This document shows, in pieces, positions 60,453-64,000 of a DNA stretch of 64,000 bases. How positions within the stretch are numbered: position 1 is the first letter of the stretch; every line of letters begins with the position of its first letter. Location: assembly GCF_021650975.2 (NCBI RefSeq), contig NZ_CP091285.1:4030001-4094000 (forward strand), given 5' to 3'. The position numbers and the translations under genes were made by a program. This stretch comes from Flavobacterium jumunjinense. GTDB taxonomy: Bacteria; Bacteroidota; Bacteroidia; Flavobacteriales; Flavobacteriaceae. Under the pieces are notes generated by a model. It was given only the letters and a program-made list of their open reading frames with translations. It searched no databases and was not told the DNA's origin.

Positions 60453-63164
60453 TTAATTTTCATACCCCAAGTTTGGTAGCGTAAAAGTAAAACATGCACC
60501 GGAATTTTCATTGTTTTCTGCCCAAATTTTTCCACGATGTAATTCTATAATTTGCTTGCAAATTGCCAAACCTAATCCGCTACCAATTGGTTTTTTAATG
60601 TTTTGATTATCAGACTGATAAAACTTATCAAAGATGTTTTCAAAGTCATTATTTTGAATTCCTTTACCATTGTCTTTTATACTTATTTTAAAAAAATCTT
60701 CCTTTTGTTCTATAGAAACAGTAATTATTCCGTCATTTTCAGGACAAAACTTAATTGCATTCGACAATAAATTGGTAATCACTTGTACCAATCTATCCTC
60801 ATCATAAACGAAGAAATAGGGCTTTTTATTTTCAAAAGACAAGAAAATTCCTTTATTTTTTAGTAACTGTTGTAGTGGCTCAATTGTTTTCAAAATGGTA
60901 ACACTAATGTCTTGTTCGGTGAGGTTTAGTTTTTGTTTTCCAGTTTCAAACTTTTCCAAATCTAGAATTTTATCTATCAAACGATTCAACCGATCGGATT
61001 CGGAAATGATGTTTTGAAGAAATTGTTTTTTTAAGCCATCAGGAATTTCGTCATCGTCAATTAATATCTCACTGGCAGCTCGTATTGCGGTAATAGGTGT
61101 TCGCAACTCATGTGTAACTGTATCTAAAAATTCATCTTTTTGTTTGTCTTTAGCTACTAAATTTTCATTTGCGTGTTGCAACTGTGCCGTAATTTCTTTT
61201 AATTCATTTGATGTTTCCGTTAGTTTTTTATTGATTAAAATCGTTTCATTCGATTCTTCTAATATCTTCAATACTTCTGTTAGTGTCACTTTTTCTTCTT
61301 TCACCACACTTGAAATTAGAATTCTTGCCGAAGCCGTACCAATATGTCCTGTTAATAAATTCTCTGCAAATTTCACCAAACGCGCATCGGCCAATTCTTG
61401 TTTTTTATCTACATTATATTTTGCATTAAAAATAGCCATTGCTCTTTGGGTTCGTTCCTCTCCTAGAAACTTTACCAAAACCTTTTCTATGTCTCTAGTA
61501 TACGCTGTTCCTTTCCACACAAAAGCATTTTCATGATTGGTACTGTACTTATCTATGTCGATATACATTTCTGCATAGTTCCGCTCACGATAATTCCCTT
61601 TAAAACTTACCGAAACCGCAAAATAAGTCATAGTGTTAAAAAACAAACTCCAAAAGAAAGCATGAGCAATTGGTGATAAATAATCCAAGCCAAACAAAGC
61701 CAAGGGTTTTAAAAATTCGATATTAAAAAAACCAGTACTAATAAAAGTATTGTTTGTATTGGTAATACCAAAAGAATAAGGAATTAGCAAAGTGTACAAA
61801 CAGACACCAAAACCAATTATAATTCCCCAAATAGCGCCCAAACGAGAGCCTCTTCTCCAAAACAAAGCACCAAAAAAGGCAGGAGCTAACTGACCAATAA
61901 TTACAAAAGACACTAACCCAATAGACCCTAGGCTATAATCTAAAGCAAAAAAACGATAGATGAGATAGGACGCAATAATCAATGAGAAAATACCAATTTT
62001 ACGAATGGTTACAATCTTCTTATTGTTTACCTCTTGTTCTTCGTTTTTTAAACGCCCTAAAAAGGTATAGGGTATTAATAAATTATTACTCAACATTGTC
62101 GACAAACTAATACTCGAAACTATAATCATTGAAATGGCTGCTGAAAAGCCGCCCAAGAAAACCATCGTTGTTAAAAAAGTATGATTGAAATATTGCGGAA
62201 TTAACAACGAAAACGTATCTGCATTCTTAGCTTCCCCTTCAAACAACACATTGCCACCCCAAGCAATTGGAAAAACAAAAAGATTGAAAATAAACAAATA
62301 CAACGGAAACAACCACAAAGCCGTTTTAATATGTCGCTCCCTATTGTTTTCTACTACTGCTACTTGAAACTGTCTTGGTAAAAGGAAAATAGCAAACAAA
62401 GACAACATGCACAAGAAAAACCAATTCATCCCTTGCTCGAGTCCTCCTATTGTATTTTTTGCCTCAAAATTTTCTAATACACTTGCTTGCTCATAAATAT
62501 CTCCGAAACCATCAAACACATAGTACGTAACATAAACACCAATAATTACAAAAAACAATAACTTTAAAACACTCTCCATAGCGACAGCCGTAATAATCCC
62601 TTTTCGCTTTTCGGAAGCATCTACATAGCGTGTTCCATAGTAAGAAGCAAACAAGGCAAGAGCAACTGCAACATAGGTCGTCGTATCGAAGAAAATTAAT
62701 GAATTTTCTGTGGTTTTTGTAACTACATGAAATGTTTCTGATATGGCTTTCAATTGCAAGGCGATATAAGGCAGAATGGCTGCCAAACAAATAAGCGTTA
62801 CTATTGCTCCTAAAAATCGGCTATTACCATAACGTAAAGAAATAAAATCGGCTATACTAGACACATTATTCAATCTAGAAATACGAATGATTTTCCTTAG
62901 GATAATAATCCAAGCAGGAATTATAATGATAGGACCAATATAAATAGTCAAATAATTCAACCCAGAGTTCGCTGCAACACCTATACTCCCATAATACGTC
63001 CATGCAGTGCAATAGACCGCCAATGAAAAAGAATACACATACGGATTATTCGCCCATTTTAAATTCTCTTTTTTTTCTGCCCAATGAGCAATGAAAAACA
63101 AGAACGTTAAATAGAGTAATAAAATTATAATTAAAAATATACTACTCATAATATCGATTGACAA
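60453..63164 (-). CDS. sodium/solute symporter-histidine kinase fusion (CbrA-like)
   Basis: A 903-residue protein. Residues about 1-560 form an SSF/SLC5 symporter domain with 13 membrane helices (for example WTYYGSIGVAANSG, ISMIIVSSISLSTMLSNN). A short linker and coiled-coil (TETSNELKEITAQLQHANENLVAKDKQ) follow. Then HisKA with DEFLDTVTHELRTPITAIRA (His near 683) and HATPase_c with GSGLGLAICKQI follow. It may couple transport (or solute sensing) to signalling, as CbrA does. It overlaps the small membrane protein gene by 23 bases. The acetate genes around it suggest acetate or a related C2/C3 acid as signal. Confidence 0.93.
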   Translation of the reverse strand: MSIDIMSSIFLIIILLLYLTFLFFIAHWAEKKENLKWANNPYVYSFSLAVYCTAWTYYGSIGVAANSGLNYLTIYIGPIIIIPAWIIILRKIIRISRLNNVSSIADFISLRYGNSRFLGAIVTLICLAAILPYIALQLKAISETFHVVTKTTENSLIFFDTTTYVAVALALFASYYGTRYVDASEKRKGIITAVAMESVLKLLFFVIIGVYVTYYVFDGFGDIYEQASVLENFEAKNTIGGLEQGMNWFFLCMLSLFAIFLLPRQFQVAVVENNRERHIKTALWLFPLYLFIFNLFVFPIAWGGNVLFEGEAKNADTFSLLIPQYFNHTFLTTMVFLGGFSAAISMIIVSSISLSTMLSNNLLIPYTFLGRLKNEEQEVNNKKIVTIRKIGIFSLIIASYLIYRFFALDYSLGSIGLVSFVIIGQLAPAFFGALFWRRGSRLGAIWGIIIGFGVCLYTLLIPYSFGITNTNNTFISTGFFNIEFLKPLALFGLDYLSPIAHAFFWSLFFNTMTYFAVSVSFKGNYRERNYAEMYIDIDKYSTNHENAFVWKGTAYTRDIEKVLVKFLGEERTQRAMAIFNAKYNVDKKQELADARLVKFAENLLTGHIGTASARILISSVVKEEKVTLTEVLKILEESNETILINKKLTETSNELKEITAQLQHANENLVAKDKQKDEFLDTVTHELRTPITAIRAASEILIDDDEIPDGLKKQFLQNIISESDRLNRLIDKILDLEKFETGKQKLNLTEQDISVTILKTIEPLQQLLKNKGIFLSFENKKPYFFVYDEDRLVQVITNLLSNAIKFCPENDGIITVSIEQKEDFFKISIKDNGKGIQNNDFENIFDKFYQSDNQNIKKPIGSGLGLAICKQIIELHRGKIWAENNENSGACFTFTLPNLGYEN

Positions 63165-63336
63165 TTATAATGGATACTAATATTGAAAATGCCCAAATTG
63201 AAAACACATAGATATAGAGTATTGGAATTCCTAATAGGGCTTCACTCTTATCGAATAAAAGTAACAACGGAAGGTTTAACGCAAGGAAAAGAAATACAGT
63301 TAAAACCACTAATTTCTGTTGGTGTCTTTTTTTCAT
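63142..63336 (-). CDS. small two-helix membrane protein next to symporter-kinase
   Basis: A 64-residue protein with two membrane helices (VVLTVFLFLALNLPLLLLF; IPILYIYVFSIWAFSILVSIIIV) and a basic N-terminus (KKRHQQK). This is the usual layout of small subunits that accompany sodium/solute symporters. Overlap of 23 bases with the symporter-kinase supports a joint complex. Confidence 0.78.
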   Translation of the reverse strand: MKKRHQQKLVVLTVFLFLALNLPLLLLFDKSEALLGIPILYIYVFSIWAFSILVSIIIVNRYYE

Positions 63337-63384
63337 GTTCTTTGTTTGTCTGCTAAAAATACAATTTATCTTTTTAACCTAAAA

Positions 63385-63415
63385 AAAATCGCTGTATTAT
63401 ATCTACAGCGATTTT
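63385..63415 (-). terminator. intrinsic terminator after the ActP-type gene
   Basis: AAAATCGCTGTA-TTATATC-TACAGCGATTTT with, on the minus strand, a run of eight T. It lies 167 bases beyond the stop of the permease gene. Confidence 0.75.
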
Positions 63416-63455
63416 AGTGCTACTAATTAAAACTCGAATTAAGAATGTGAGAAGA

Positions 63456-63500
63456 AAACTTCTCGATACGCTTCGCACTCGAAGAAACGTGTATCAAGAA
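63456..63500. repeat. partial copy of the CTTCTCGATA dispersed repeat
   Basis: ACTTCTCGATACGCTTCGCA, then CTCGAAGAAACG and GTATCAAGAAC match the 3' part of the repeats at 40064 and 41407. It lies between the terminator and the permease gene. Confidence 0.7.
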
Positions 63501-63545
63501 CCCTTTTTGATGAAGTTTCAAGCACTTCAACTTTCACTTTTTTCA

Positions 63546-63580
63546 ACTTTTTACTTTTTACTTTTTACTTTTTACTTTTT
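63546..63580. repeat. TTTTTAC heptamer tandem repeat
   Basis: About five copies of the 7-base unit ACTTTTT sit right next to the stop codon of the permease gene (63582). It is a simple-sequence repeat that can change in length. Confidence 0.8.
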
Positions 63581-63581
63581 A

Positions 63582-64000
63582 CTAATGATCCACTGCTTCA
63601 CCCGCTCCCGAAGGAATTCGAATGTTCTCTACAATTTCTTGCACATCTGCTGGTGGTGGTGGTGTAAAACTATTCACTACAAAAGCAACTATAAAATTCA
63701 CAATCATAGCAATCGTTCCAAAACCTTCTGGAGAAATTCCGAACCACCAACCGTCTTTTAAACCAGCAACCGCTTCTTTTCCTCCATCAAAAATTCCAAA
63801 TTTAAATTTCAACATATAGAAAAGCATCAATAGCATACCTACAACCATACCTGCAATAGCACCTTCTTTATTCATCTTCTTATGAAAGATTCCCAAAATA
63901 ATAGCAGGAAAGAAAGATGCAGCAGCCAATCCGAATGCCAATGCTACAACGGCAGCAACAAAACCAGGTGGATTGATCCCGAAGTATCCCGCAATAACTA
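63582..64000 (-). CDS. actP: ActP-type cation/acetate symporter (C-terminal part, gene runs off the window)
   Basis: Only the last ~139 residues are visible; the frame continues to position 64000 with no start. It shows the end of an SSF transporter: VALAFGLAAASFFPAIILGIFHKKMNKEGAIAGMVVGM, GISPEGFGTIAMIVNFIVAFVVNSFT, and the conserved tail PPPPADVQEIVENIRIPSGAGEA. The tail is typical of cation-acetate symporters. It is upstream of the symporter-kinase and acs on the same strand and would bring in acetate across the inner membrane. Confidence 0.88.
   Translation of the reverse strand, partial: VIAGYFGINPPGFVAAVVALAFGLAAASFFPAIILGIFHKKMNKEGAIAGMVVGMLLMLFYMLKFKFGIFDGGKEAVAGLKDGWWFGISPEGFGTIAMIVNFIVAFVVNSFTPPPPADVQEIVENIRIPSGAGEAVDH

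Overview
The window is AT-rich DNA from a member of the Bacteroidota, most likely a Flavobacteriaceae species. Evidence: promoters of the TAnnTTTG type, lipoproteins and Por/T9SS C-terminal sorting domains, a TROVE/Ro60 gene, GH18/GH19 chitinase, pyrB-pyrR pairing, and a short SRP RNA typical of the phylum. Much of it is ordinary chromosome, but roughly 21.6-47.2 kb is an unusual RNA-repair and RNA-mimic island.

Left part (1-21.4 kb), housekeeping and secreted proteins: ribonuclease Z, pyrB/pyrR, a YbiT-type ABC-F ATPase with one dead composite ATP site, a cysteine-less thioredoxin-fold lipoprotein, fructose-6-phosphate aldolase/transaldolase, an SDR, the SRP RNA, glutaminyl cyclase, a nitronate monooxygenase, a GH18-GH19 chitinase and a large zinc protease.

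Centre (21.6-47.2 kb), RNA-repair island: a Ro60/TROVE protein is followed by two paralogous unknown proteins, an RX4H (HEPN-like) protein and a family of eight Y-RNA-like elements. Each element starts with the same Ro-type stem and then carries a different module. Some are circularly permuted tRNA-like (3' half before 5' half, closed acceptor end), some present exact 7-nt anticodon loops (Asp-type, Lys-type) right after a CTTCG, and one carries a 27-nt exact copy of 23S rRNA helix 69 and its 3' flank. Further along lie an HD-Pnk plus Rnl2-like ligase pair, Hen1, a Pnkp-type ligase, a T4-type polynucleotide kinase-phosphatase, a nucleotidyltransferase-like protein, an Rnl1-like ligase and a DUF434 PIN-like protein. 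A Septu-like ATPase/HNH pair and unrelated genes (sterol desaturase family, Crp/Fnr, PhoD, Asp-hydroxylase) are interspersed. A dyad CGYAA-N5-TTRCG placed 13-14 bp before TTTG lies upstream of seven island genes and of an S24/S26-like peptidase gene at 53.1 kb. I read it as one regulon.

Right part (47.2-64 kb): TatD; a NarL-type response regulator/histidine kinase cluster with palindromic operators facing a divergent membrane-protein operon; a P-loop kinase; a decayed T9SS protein and an M43-like metalloprotease; then an acetate block (acs, CheY-like regulator, Na+/solute symporter-histidine kinase, small membrane protein, ActP-type permease running off the end).

Working hypothesis: the island senses and repairs RNA cut by ribotoxins. 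The Y-like RNAs tether Ro60 to enzymes, or act as decoys, that recognise tRNA elbows, anticodon loops and 23S H69. Sequence, order and motifs are observed; function is inferred.
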